NCBI GenBank assembly: GCA_937889645.1
Contig: CALBZE010000152.1
Location: 1 to 46,329, forward strand
DNA length: 46,329 bases
DNA from: an uncultured bacterium
GTDB lineage: Bacteria > Gemmatimonadota > Gemmatimonadetes > Longimicrobiales > RSA9
Direction: 5' to 3'
In this document: positions 24,010 through 33,204 of the stretch, piece by piece
Position numbering within the stretch: the first letter of the stretch is position 1
Layout of the letters: the number at the start of each line of letters is the position of its first letter
Notes under the pieces: model-generated
The model's database searches: none
What the model was told of the DNA's origin: nothing
What the model saw: the letters and a program-made list of their open reading frames with translations, nothing else
Translations under genes and position numbers: made by a program

Positions 24010-24387
24010 ATGAAGTTCCTCGTCGTCGACGACTCGGTGACCATGCGGCGAATCATCATCAACTCGCTGCAGCGAATCGGCTACAACGACTTCGTCGAGG
24101 CCGGAGACGGTTCGGAGGCGCTCGAGCGGTTCGACGCCTCCATCGACTGCATCATCACCGACTGGAACATGCCGGTGCTGGGCGGGCTGGAGTTCGTCCA
24201 GCAGCTGCGCCAGCGCGAGGATGGACGCCGGGTCCCGGTTCTCATGGTGACGACGCGCAGTGCGCGGGACGACATCGTCGCCGCGGCGCAGGCGGGCGTC
24301 AACAACTACGTGGTCAAGCCGTTCACGCCCCAGGTCCTGAAGGAGAAGATCGATCAGGTCCTGGCCCCGGTTGCAAAAGCGAACTGA
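24010..24387 (+). CDS. cheY: Chemotaxis response regulator CheY
   Basis: Single-domain receiver (125 aa) that, when phosphorylated by CheA, binds the motor switch. Key residues are visible: DD near residues 7-8 (LVVDDSVTMRR), the phospho-acceptor Asp in CIITDWNMPVLGG, the Thr/Ser switch in VLMVTTRSARDD and the Lys in NYVVKPFTPQ. There is no output domain, and the NMPVLGGLEFV segment is CheY-like. It lies between flgM and cheZ; cheA, cheW and receptor genes are not in the window. Confidence 0.94.
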   Translation: MKFLVVDDSVTMRRIIINSLQRIGYNDFVEAGDGSEALERFDASIDCIITDWNMPVLGGLEFVQQLRQREDGRRVPVLMVTTRSARDDIVAAAQAGVNNYVVKPFTPQVLKEKIDQVLAPVAKAN

Positions 24388-24389
24388 CC

Positions 24390-25133
24390 ATGGCGGATCG
24401 CGATCGCGTCCTGAGCGAGATGCTGAGCGAATCCGAGGCGGCCCTTCGGATGATGGACGCCATCCTGGAGGAGCTGCAGGCGGGCGACGACGACGGCGAG
24501 GATGCCGTTACGGAGCACGTCGCCGCCCAGGTGATGCAGCGCCTCGAGGCCGTCACCGCCGGTTCGACCGACCTGACCGCGCTCGTCATGCACGTCTACC
24601 TGGACGTGATCGAGACGCTCAAGATCCTGCGTCGTACGCGGTCCGCGCTCGAGCGCACGACCGTGGAGCAGGTCCAGGCGACGCAGGAGAAGCTGCTGGA
24701 GGTCTCGTCGACGACGGAGCTCGCGGCGACCGACCTTCTCGACGGGCTGGACCGGGCGATCGGCATGATCGACCGCCTCGACTCGCTCGCCGCGGAGGGG
24801 AACACCGAGGAGTCCGAGAAGCTCCGCGCCGAGCTCCGCGACGAGCTGTTCCGGCTGATCGTCGTGCTGCAATTCCAGGACATTGCGGCCCAGCAGCTGA
24901 GCCACGCCTCGAACGTGCTCCGCGGCGTGGAGCGCCGGCTCGAGCGCGTGGTCGGCCTGCTCGACGACGCGGACCTGGTCTCCTCGTCGGAGTCGGCCGC
25001 GGGGACCGACGCTGCGGACCACGCGCACGACCGGCCGCGCGGCTACGACCCCGCCGCATCCATGCTCGGCGCGGAGGACCGCCAGGCGCTCGCCGACGAG
25101 ATCTTCTCGCCCGCCGCCAACGCCGACGGCTGA
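24390..25133 (+). CDS. cheZ: CheY-P phosphatase CheZ
   Basis: CheZ removes phosphate from CheY-P. The 247-aa helical protein has the long hairpin helices and the active-site segment IVVLQFQDIAAQQLSHASNV, where the conserved Gln in FQDI corresponds to the catalytic Gln of E. coli CheZ (QDLTGQ). The C-terminal peptide AEDRQALADEIFSPAANADG resembles the CheY-binding tail, after a Ser/Asp-rich linker. The start ATG 24390 follows cheY by 2 bp, so the two are coupled. Confidence 0.88.
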   Translation: MADRDRVLSEMLSESEAALRMMDAILEELQAGDDDGEDAVTEHVAAQVMQRLEAVTAGSTDLTALVMHVYLDVIETLKILRRTRSALERTTVEQVQATQEKLLEVSSTTELAATDLLDGLDRAIGMIDRLDSLAAEGNTEESEKLRAELRDELFRLIVVLQFQDIAAQQLSHASNVLRGVERRLERVVGLLDDADLVSSSESAAGTDAADHAHDRPRGYDPAASMLGAEDRQALADEIFSPAANADG

Positions 25134-25137
25134 CCCG

Positions 25138-25707
25138 TCACGGCGTCGCGATCCGCCCCGCGACGCGGAACGCCCCGTCCCGCCCGAACCCCACGCGGAG
25201 CTGCGGCGGCACGTACGGCAAGTTCGGCGGTGGGCCGCCGTCGCGCAGGTCGAGGATGAACAGCGCCAGAGTGGCCGCCACGCCGACCTGCGTGGCCAGG
25301 AGCCCCCGGCGCGCGCGGTCGTCCAGCTCGCGCGCGTCCCGGTCCAGCCGAGCGACCTCCGCGTCGGCGTATCCACCCTCCGGCAGCTCGGCGCAACGCC
25401 CGGCGTCCGACGCGCAGATCTGCGAGATCCGATCGTAGAGTCCGTCGGCCTCGATCGATGCCGACAGCCCGTAGACCGCGGCAACGGCGGTCGCGCCGAG
25501 CATCCCCCATTTCGCGATCGCGAGCGGCCTCCAACCGCCCGGCAGGAGCGCCCGCGGGGACGCCGGTCCGCCGCGGTCGTCCGTGGCTCCGGCGCGAATG
25601 CGCAGCGACCGCGGGACCTGCTGGCCGGTCGCGACCGTCGGCCACGCCGCCCACGCGGCCGCCCACCCGAGGACGACCACCACCGCCACGATTGCTCGCC
25701 GCTTCAT
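25138..25707 (-). CDS. Small membrane protein of unknown function
   Basis: Not recognised. The 189-aa product has a leader-like hydrophobic N-terminus (MKRRAIVAVVVVLGWAAAWA) and two further hydrophobic segments (about residues 63-85, IAKWGMLGATAVAAVYGLSA; and 136-155, LLATQVGVAATLALFILDL). Between them is a charged helix with two Cys (CASDAGRC). It overlaps the upstream PQQ-propeller lipoprotein by ATGA, so the two are co-translated and may act together at the cell envelope. It converges with cheZ, 4 bp away. Confidence 0.7.
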   Translation of the reverse strand: MKRRAIVAVVVVLGWAAAWAAWPTVATGQQVPRSLRIRAGATDDRGGPASPRALLPGGWRPLAIAKWGMLGATAVAAVYGLSASIEADGLYDRISQICASDAGRCAELPEGGYADAEVARLDRDARELDDRARRGLLATQVGVAATLALFILDLRDGGPPPNLPYVPPQLRVGFGRDGAFRVAGRIATP

Positions 25708-26852
25708 CGCATCACCTCGACCCGTACGACCTTGCCCCTGCGCAGCGCCGCGACGACGCCGTTCCCGTCGACCGCCGCGGGCGCGACGATCGAGTCCTCT
25801 AGCCGCGCGCGCCACGCGATCGACCCATCGAGCGACACACCGAACAGCGTGCCGTCGAGTCGACCGACGATCAAACGCTCGCCCGCCAGCGCGAGCGAGC
25901 CGACCGCCGCGCCGCCCAGCTCCACCACCCGTTCGGCCTGGCCGCCGCCCGCCGGGATCCTCCAGACGACCGCTTCCTCCGTGAGGACAAAGGCATCGCC
26001 GCCCGGTGCGACGACGGGCGCGCCCAGCACCGGCGCGCCGAGCTCGGCTCGCCACACGATCGCCCGGGCCACGGGGTCGTATCCCGCGACGGCGCCGGAG
26101 TACAGCGGGAGGAGCACTTCGTCGCCCCGGACGACGGCTGCCGCGGACACGCGCGCGGGCAGCGGCGTCCGCGCCAGGATCGCACCGCTCCCCGGGTCCA
26201 GGTGGTAGAGCGTGTCCGTTCGCGTGGCGACCAGCACGGCGCCCTCGACCGCCGTCGGCGGCGCGGCGACGTTCCCCGCGAGCCGCGCGCTCCACCGCGC
26301 CGCGCCCGTCGACGCGTCCAGCGCGGCGACCGTTCCGCTGTCCGTCGCCACGATCACGACCCCGTCGGCCACGACCGGCGCGTACGCCGCGGCGCCGACC
26401 CGCTGCGCCCACACTTCCCGGCCGTCGGACACCGCGAGCGCGGCGGCTTTGCCGGCCGCACGGTCCGCGGCGGCGTAGACACGACCCCCGGCCACCACGA
26501 ATCCCCGGATCGGGCCGCCCAGCCCGCGGCGCCAGATCCGCTCGCCCGTCCGGGTCGACATCGCGATCACGTCGCCCTTGCCGGTCGCAACGATGACCAC
26601 GTCGCCCTGGACCGACGGCGCCGCGAAGACGCTCGGCCCCACGTCGCGTCGCCACACCACCGCCACGTCCCGCGGCGGCGCAGCGGCGCCGGGGACGTCC
26701 GCGGGCGGGAGCCCGGCCATGGGCGCCGGCCCGCCGCCCGCGCACGCGACCGCCGCAAGGCCGGACAGCGCACATCCCGCCACGGCCGCCCGCGCGCGCC
26801 CGTAATTGACACCCTTACCACCCGTTTCTACCTTTCGGCGTTCGGCGCACAT
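25704..26852 (-). CDS. PQQ-type beta-propeller lipoprotein (BamB-like fold)
   Basis: 382-aa envelope protein made of repeated propeller blades with the PQQ-like pattern. Examples are GDVIAMSTRTGERIWRRGLG, AALDASTGAARWSARLAG, TLYHLDPGSGAILARTPLPA, AGYDPVARAIVWRAELGAP and GTLFGVSLDGSIAWRARLED. The N-terminus has a hydrophobic leader ending in a possible lipobox (GLAAVAC, then AGGG), so it is probably lipid-anchored. The fold matches BamB of the BAM complex, but these repeats also occur in other proteins, so no symbol is given. The start is uncertain: ATG 26852 is the only convenient codon, and it puts ~26 residues before the leader and overlaps the asnS promoter. Confidence 0.75.
   Translation of the reverse strand: MCAERRKVETGGKGVNYGRARAAVAGCALSGLAAVACAGGGPAPMAGLPPADVPGAAAPPRDVAVVWRRDVGPSVFAAPSVQGDVVIVATGKGDVIAMSTRTGERIWRRGLGGPIRGFVVAGGRVYAAADRAAGKAAALAVSDGREVWAQRVGAAAYAPVVADGVVIVATDSGTVAALDASTGAARWSARLAGNVAAPPTAVEGAVLVATRTDTLYHLDPGSGAILARTPLPARVSAAAVVRGDEVLLPLYSGAVAGYDPVARAIVWRAELGAPVLGAPVVAPGGDAFVLTEEAVVWRIPAGGGQAERVVELGGAAVGSLALAGERLIVGRLDGTLFGVSLDGSIAWRARLEDSIVAPAAVDGNGVVAALRRGKVVRVEVMR
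26806..26834 (+). promoter_or_regulatory. Sigma-70-type promoter of asnS
   Basis: TTGACA (26806-26811), 17 bp, then TACCTT (26829-26834). The -35 is a perfect match and the -10 is weak. It lies 64 bp before the asnS ATG. It sits inside the 5' end of the divergent lipoprotein gene if that gene starts at 26852. Confidence 0.6.
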
Positions 26853-26897
26853 CCACGCGACAATCGACGATTCGGCGGGAGGAGGCCGGGTACTGGC

Positions 26898-28193
<1,296 letters not shown>

Positions 28194-28254
28194 GACGGAA
28201 GCGGACGGGCCGGGCGAGAGGGAAGGGGGGCCCGGGTCGGGTGAGCGAAAGGTC

Positions 28255-28285
28255 GAGGCGGCGCGACCTGCGGTCGCGCCGCCTC
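28255..28285. terminator. Bidirectional hairpin between asnS and mazG
   Basis: A perfect 14-bp stem, GAGGCGGCGCGACC (28255-28268) / GGTCGCGCCGCCTC (28272-28285), with a 3-nt loop. It lies between convergent asnS and mazG and touches the mazG stop codon. There is no clear T-run on either side, which is common in GC-rich genomes. Confidence 0.75.
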
Positions 28286-29024
28286 AATCGCGTGACTCCG
28301 CTCGTTTCACCTCGTCCCACAACCGGTCGAGTTCCTCGAGGGAGGCCGCGCCGAGCTCGACCCCGCGTTCGGCGGCGAGTCGTTCCAGCGCCTCGAACCG
28401 GGCGGTGAACTTCCGGTTCGCCCTTTGCAGCGCGCCGAGCGCGTGCGCGCCGGCCAGACGGGCGAGGTTCACGACGGCGAAGAGGAGGTCGCCGAGCTCT
28501 TCCTCCAGCGCGGGAGACGGTTCCGCTGCCAGCGCCTGCCGCACCTCCTCCAACTCCTCGGCCACCTTCTCGAACGCGCCGCGCGCGTCGGCCCAGTCGA
28601 AGCCGACCGCGCTGACCCGTTCCTGGATGCGGTGCGCGCGGGAAAGCGGGTCCAGCCCTCGCGGGAGGTCCGCGAGGATCGAGCGCCGTGCGCCGCGCTC
28701 CTTCGCCTTCAGCGCCTCCCACGGCTCGGCTTCGCCCTCCCCGTAGATATGAGGGTGGCGACGTCGCATCTTTTCCTCGAGGCGGCTGACGACCGCCTCC
28801 GCGTCGAAGGCGCCGCGCTCTTCGGCGAGCACGATCTGGAACGCGACGTTCAGGAGCAGGTCGCCGAGCTCGCCGCGGAGCGCTTCATCGTCGCCGTCGC
28901 CGACCGCCTCGGCGACCTCGTGCGCCTCCTCGAGCAGGTAGGGGAGGAGTGACGTCGGCGTCTGTGCCGCGTCCCAGGGGCAGTGGATTCGAAGGAAACG
29001 GACGAGCTCGAGCGCCCGGTCCAG
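28284..29024 (-). CDS. mazG: Nucleoside triphosphate pyrophosphohydrolase MazG (start codon unclear)
   Basis: MazG hydrolyses NTPs to NMP and pyrophosphate. Two MazG repeats are visible. The first has HCPWDAAQT, LLEEAHEVAEAV and ELGDLLLNVAFQ (encoded about 28836-28990). The second has AFEKVAEELEEVRQAL and EELGDLLFAVVNLARL. The reading frame runs back to a stop near 29100, but contains no ATG, GTG or TTG upstream of GTG 28832, although the first catalytic motif is encoded there. The boundary given uses a CTG (29024), which yields 246 aa; an ATT at 29069 behind GGAG is an alternative. Starting at GTG 28832 would remove the first catalytic motif. Confidence 0.8.
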   Translation of the reverse strand: MDRALELVRFLRIHCPWDAAQTPTSLLPYLLEEAHEVAEAVGDGDDEALRGELGDLLLNVAFQIVLAEERGAFDAEAVVSRLEEKMRRRHPHIYGEGEAEPWEALKAKERGARRSILADLPRGLDPLSRAHRIQERVSAVGFDWADARGAFEKVAEELEEVRQALAAEPSPALEEELGDLLFAVVNLARLAGAHALGALQRANRKFTARFEALERLAAERGVELGAASLEELDRLWDEVKRAESRD

Positions 29025-29094
29025 ACTCGGCCGGGCGGGGCCGGCCGAAGGGTTGCCTTCGCTGGAAATATTCGCTTCTCCGGAGCGGGTGAAC

Positions 29095-29123
29095 TTGCGC
29101 TAAACTCAAGAATGGTCTATACT
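29095..29123 (+). promoter_or_regulatory. Sigma-70 promoter of alr
   Basis: TTGCGC (29095-29100), 17 bp, then TATACT (29118-29123). Transcription would start near 29130, only about 12 nt before the alr ATG at 29142, so the message would be almost leaderless. No Shine-Dalgarno is seen before that ATG. Confidence 0.7.
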
Positions 29124-29141
29124 ACGCCCTCTTCGTCGCCT

Positions 29142-30284
29142 ATGTCAATCGGCCCCGAACTTCGCGCTTGGGTCGAGGTCGACCTCGATGCCCTGCGCGA
29201 CAACTTTCGAGCGCTCCGGGACGCCGTCGGGCCCGGCGTCGGCATGATCGCGATGGTCAAGGCGGACGGCTACGGGCTCGGCGCCGCGCACGTGGTGCGG
29301 GCGTTCGAGCCGCTCGAGCCGTGGGCGTACGGGGTCGCGACGGCGGAGGAGGGGATCGCGCTGCGTCGCCTGGGCGTCACACGGCCGGTCCTGGTGCTGA
29401 GCCCGCTCCCCGTGGACGCCTACGAGGCGGCCGCGGAGGCGCGGCTGACCCCCGCGATCTCGGACCTGGACGCGCTGGACCGCTGGGCCGCGGCGACCGC
29501 GACGGTCGAGGGCGGCGGCGATTTCCACGTCGAGATCGACACCGGGATGGGGCGCTGCGGCTTCGACTGGCGCGACACGCCCCGTTGGGGCGCGGACGTC
29601 CGCTCCCGGCTCTCGCCCTCGCTGCGCTGGACCGGCGTCTTTACGCACTTCCACGGCGCCGACGCGCCGGATCGGGTGTTCACGGTCACGCAGTGGGAGC
29701 GTTTCCGTGATGCGCTCGACCAGCTCCCGGTCTCGCGGGAGGACCTGATCGTCCACGCGGCGAACAGCGCGGCCGCGCTTCGGTTCCGGGAATTCGCGGC
29801 CGATGCGGTCCGCCCGGGGATCTTCCTCTACGGCGGCGACCCCGCGCCCGGGCTCGGGCTCCCGCGGCCGCGGCCGGTCGTCGCCGTACGGGCGCGCATC
29901 GTGCTTATCCGCGACGTCGCGCCCGGCACGACCGTCGGCTACGGCGCGACACACGTTGCGCGGCGCTGGGAGCGCTGGGGTACGCTCGGCATCGGCTACG
30001 GCGACGGCGTGCGCCGCGCGCTCGGCAACCGGGGCGACGTGATCGTCCGCGGTCGCCGCGTCCCGGTGGTCGGACGGATCTCCATGGACCTGACGGTGGT
30101 AAACCTGACCGACGTGCCGGAGGCGCGGGTCGGCGACGTGGCCACCCTGATCGGCCGGGACGGCGACGCGGAGATCACGCTGGAAGAGGTGGCCGCGCAC
30201 GCGGACACGATCAGCTATGAGATCCTGACGGGGCTCACGCCCAGACTCCCGCGTGTAGAACGTGGAAACGACATCGCTGGATGA
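29142..30284 (+). CDS. alr: Alanine racemase
   Basis: PLP enzyme making D-alanine for peptidoglycan. The family N-terminus LRAWVEVDLDALRDNFRALR is followed by the PLP-lysine motif MVKADGYGLGA, then IDTGMGRCGF, the substrate-binding VRPGIFLYG and the C-terminal TLGIGYGDGVRRALGNRGDV with GRISMDLTVVNLTDV. It is 380 aa from ATG 29142. An upstream ATG at 29112 lies between the promoter elements and is rejected. It overlaps cdd by 23 bp. Confidence 0.95.
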   Translation: MSIGPELRAWVEVDLDALRDNFRALRDAVGPGVGMIAMVKADGYGLGAAHVVRAFEPLEPWAYGVATAEEGIALRRLGVTRPVLVLSPLPVDAYEAAAEARLTPAISDLDALDRWAAATATVEGGGDFHVEIDTGMGRCGFDWRDTPRWGADVRSRLSPSLRWTGVFTHFHGADAPDRVFTVTQWERFRDALDQLPVSREDLIVHAANSAAALRFREFAADAVRPGIFLYGGDPAPGLGLPRPRPVVAVRARIVLIRDVAPGTTVGYGATHVARRWERWGTLGIGYGDGVRRALGNRGDVIVRGRRVPVVGRISMDLTVVNLTDVPEARVGDVATLIGRDGDAEITLEEVAAHADTISYEILTGLTPRLPRVERGNDIAG

Positions 30285-30687
30285 ACTCGTCCGGGCCGCG
30301 GACACGGCCCGCTCCCGTGCTTACGCGCCCTACTCGAACTTCCGGGTGGGGTGCGCCCTCGAGGCCGAGGATGGCTCCATCTTCCTCGGCTGCAACGTCG
30401 AGAACGCGTCGTACCCGGCGACGATCTGCGCCGAGCGCGTCGCGCTCGGCGCCGCCGTGGCCTCGGGCCGACGCTCGTTCCGGCGCCTGGTCCTGCTGAC
30501 GGACGCGCCGGCGCCGGCCAGCCCGTGCGGGGTCTGCCGGCAGACGCTGGCCGAGTTCGCGCCGGCGTTGGAAATCGTCTCACTGGGCGCCGAAAGAGGC
30601 GAGGCGCGCTGGTCGCTCGCGGAGCTGCTCCCGGCCCGCTTCGACCTGGAATCGGGAACGACCACCGCCCCCGCGGTGGGTGACTGA
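30262..30687 (+). CDS. cdd: Cytidine deaminase
   Basis: Zinc enzyme of pyrimidine salvage (cytidine to uridine). The 141-aa length fits the small tetrameric class. Key motifs: YAPYSNFRVGCALEAEDG, GCNVENASYPATICAERVAL (zinc Cys and catalytic Glu in CAE), and PCGVCRQTLAEF (two more zinc Cys). The start is GTG 30262, inside the end of alr. The C-terminal ~15 residues extend slightly past the usual end. Confidence 0.93.
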   Translation: METTSLDELVRAADTARSRAYAPYSNFRVGCALEAEDGSIFLGCNVENASYPATICAERVALGAAVASGRRSFRRLVLLTDAPAPASPCGVCRQTLAEFAPALEIVSLGAERGEARWSLAELLPARFDLESGTTTAPAVGD

Positions 30688-30697
30688 AGGGTTGCGG

Positions 30698-31996
30698 ATG
30701 CTGAAACGGTTGCCACTGGCGCTCCTGCCGGCGCTCGTCCTGGCCGGCTGCGCCGATGAAGGGCCGGTCGGGCTCGAACCGCTCGTCCCGCCGGGGATGG
30801 TGCGCAGCTTCGAGATCGTCCTCGACGCCGACCGCTTCCTCGTGATGGACACGACGATCACCGGCTTCTCGCGCGCGGGCGGCGCCGGTTACGGCGTCGT
30901 CGCCCACGCTCACGGGGGCGTGCTCGAAGCGCACACGCTCCTGCGGCCGGCGCTCCCGATCAGGAGCATCACCTACCAGGACGCGACCGGCTCCTCGCAG
31001 ACGGACGATTCGCCGATCCTTCTCGGCGGCGAGCTGATCCTCGACATCGACACGCTCCAGGCACGGCCGTCCGAGCCGGTCTCGTTCGCGCTGTATCGAA
31101 TCGGCGAGGAGTGGGACCCGGCGTCGGCGAGCTGGTCGCTTCGGGTCGACAGCAGCGGCGTCTCGCTCCCCTGGGCGCAGCCGGGCGGCACCCGCGATGC
31201 GTTGGTGTCTCGGGCGCAGCTCGTCCCGGAGTCGAATTCGCTCAGCTTCAACGTCGACGCGGCCACGTTGAATCTCTGGTCCGACACGCTCAATGCCGCG
31301 CGCGGCGCGCTGATCGTCGGCGAGACGCCGGGCACGCGCCTGCGGTTCAACGCATTCCGGCTCGTCGTCCAGGCCTCGCCGGAAGCCCGCCCGGACACCA
31401 TCGTCTTCGACACCGTCGGTTTGCGCGGCCTGACGTTCGTCTACGATCCGCCGCCCGCGAGCGACGGCTCGATGTTTGTCGGCGGGACGCCGGCTTGGCG
31501 GTCTTACGTGCAGTTCCGCGATCGCCTCGACACGGTCACGGTGCAGGCCCCGTGCGCCGACACCCCGGCGGACACGTGCGCGTACCGGCTCGGTGATGCG
31601 AACATCAACTACGCCGGCCTGGTGTTCACGCCCGTCGCGCCGCCAGCCGGATTCGCGCCAGACGACACCGTTCGAATAATTCTCTTCCGCGTCCTGGGCG
31701 CGGGGCAGATCCCGCTCGCGCGCGCGCCGCTCGCCCAGTCGCTGGGCCAGCTCGTCGTGCCGCCGGCCTCGTTCGCGACCGGCGAGCCGGCCGAAGTCAC
31801 GTTCACGCAGCCGTTCCGGACCATTGTCCAGCTCATGGCCACCGATGAGGATGCGCCGCCCGTGACGCTGGCCATGCTCGACCAGCTCTCGGGGCTGCAG
31901 TTCGGCATCGCCTCCTTCGCGCCCATCGGTGCCGGGGCGGCCGCGCCCAAGCTCAGACTCATCATCTCCGTCGTCGATCAGGATCGGATCCGATGA
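30698..31996 (+). CDS. Lipoprotein of unknown function
   Basis: Not recognised. The 432-aa product has a clear lipoprotein signal (MLKRLPLALLPALVLAGCAD; lipobox LAGC). The rest is beta-rich, with segments such as FRLVVQASPEARPDTIVFDT and one Cys pair (CADTPADTC). The start ATG 30698 is preferred over the ATG 18 bp upstream because it gives a compact signal peptide behind AAGGG. It overlaps the next gene as ATGA, so it is probably paired with the outer-membrane barrel it precedes; a surface or periplasmic accessory role is inference. Confidence 0.8.
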   Translation: MLKRLPLALLPALVLAGCADEGPVGLEPLVPPGMVRSFEIVLDADRFLVMDTTITGFSRAGGAGYGVVAHAHGGVLEAHTLLRPALPIRSITYQDATGSSQTDDSPILLGGELILDIDTLQARPSEPVSFALYRIGEEWDPASASWSLRVDSSGVSLPWAQPGGTRDALVSRAQLVPESNSLSFNVDAATLNLWSDTLNAARGALIVGETPGTRLRFNAFRLVVQASPEARPDTIVFDTVGLRGLTFVYDPPPASDGSMFVGGTPAWRSYVQFRDRLDTVTVQAPCADTPADTCAYRLGDANINYAGLVFTPVAPPAGFAPDDTVRIILFRVLGAGQIPLARAPLAQSLGQLVVPPASFATGEPAEVTFTQPFRTIVQLMATDEDAPPVTLAMLDQLSGLQFGIASFAPIGAGAAAPKLRLIISVVDQDRIR

Positions 31997-33153
31997 AGCG
32001 CAGCCTTCCGCTCGCAATCGCTCTCGCACTCGCCGCGGCGCAGCCCGCCTCGGCGCAGTCGATCTTCGCCAGCCAGGGGCTCGGCGTGCCGGTGCCGGCG
32101 GGGGACGCGCGCACGCGCGCCATGGGAGGGATCGGCATCGGCCTCCACGGGCACAGCCCATCGCTCATCAGCCCCGCGGAGGCGCGGGATTACGGGTTCC
32201 GGGGTATCGCCGTGTCGCTCCAGTCGGCGAACAACGCCATCGATCTGGATGGCGCCCGCGCGGATTTCGGCGCGAACCGGTTCCCGATGATGCAGGTCAT
32301 CTATCCCGCCGGCGAGCGCTCCGTCTTCACGGTCGGCTACGGCGGCTTCCTGGACCAGAACTGGGCCGCGTTCGCCGATCGGACAGAGATGATCGGCGGC
32401 GAAGAAGTCACGGTGCGCGACCTCGTCGAGTCGAAGGGCGCGATCTCGCAGCTCCAGCTCGGCATCGCATACGCGGTCACGCGGGACCTGGCGCTCGGCG
32501 TGGCCGGCGGCGTCTACTCAGGCGGGCTCGACCGCGTCGTCACCCGTACGTTCATCGACGAAGACGGACCCGCCGTCGACCCGTTCACCACCGCCATGTC
32601 GTGGACCCAGCGCGCTCCGTACGCGACGGTCGGCATCCGATGGGACGTCGCCTCGCTCCTGCGCGTGGCCGGCAGCGTGACGTGGGCGGGGATGCTCGAC
32701 GGGCGCGGTAAGGATGAGCGCTCCGGGAACTTCGAGGTCGACATGCCGATCCAGGTCGCGGCCGGCGTCAGCGGCTACCTGTCGCCGCGACTGCTGGCCG
32801 CCGCTTCGGCTCGGTGGGCCGGCTGGAGCGCGGCGAACGCCGACGACTCGCCGTACGGCAACGTCGCCGACACCTGGGAGATGGGCGCCGGCCTCGAGTG
32901 GGAGCTGCTCCGCGTCGGTGCGAGGACGGTCCCCGTCCGCGTCGGCTACCGCTACGGCCAGTTCCCGTTCCGGTTCGGCGATGCGACGCCGAGCGAGCGG
33001 GTGTTCTCGTTCGGCAGCGGGCTGCGTCTCGCCCCCGGCACGGCTGGACCGCGCGCCGCCCTCGATGCCGCCATCGAACGCGGATCTCGCAGCGGCGGGC
33101 TCAGCGAGGATTTCTGGCGATTCACCGTGTCGCTCTCGGTCTTCGGCCAGTGA
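31993..33153 (+). CDS. Outer-membrane beta-barrel protein (PorV/FadL-like)
   Basis: 386-aa protein with a signal peptide (PLAIALALAAAQPASAQ) and many alternating hydrophobic strands of barrel type (QVIYPAGERSVFTVGYGGFL, QLQLGIAYAVTRDLALGVAG, MGAGLEWELLRVGARTVPVR). It ends with a C-terminal strand, FWRFTVSLSVFGQ. The N-terminal ARTRAMGGIGIGLHGHSPSL fits the PorV/UPF0164/FadL-like group. Substrate or partner is not evident. It is coupled to the preceding lipoprotein by ATGA. Confidence 0.8.
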   Translation: MKRSLPLAIALALAAAQPASAQSIFASQGLGVPVPAGDARTRAMGGIGIGLHGHSPSLISPAEARDYGFRGIAVSLQSANNAIDLDGARADFGANRFPMMQVIYPAGERSVFTVGYGGFLDQNWAAFADRTEMIGGEEVTVRDLVESKGAISQLQLGIAYAVTRDLALGVAGGVYSGGLDRVVTRTFIDEDGPAVDPFTTAMSWTQRAPYATVGIRWDVASLLRVAGSVTWAGMLDGRGKDERSGNFEVDMPIQVAAGVSGYLSPRLLAAASARWAGWSAANADDSPYGNVADTWEMGAGLEWELLRVGARTVPVRVGYRYGQFPFRFGDATPSERVFSFGSGLRLAPGTAGPRAALDAAIERGSRSGGLSEDFWRFTVSLSVFGQ

Positions 33154-33204
33154 TCCACGGCGCGAGTTCGGGGTAGCACCCTTGCCGATTCGTCACGATC
33201 ACCC

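Noticed and set aside
33172..33186. Possible sigma-54 site before miaB (GG-N10-GC with TTGCC)
   Set aside because: Only the -12 half matches; the -24 half (GGTAGC) is poor, and miaB is not a likely sigma-54 gene.
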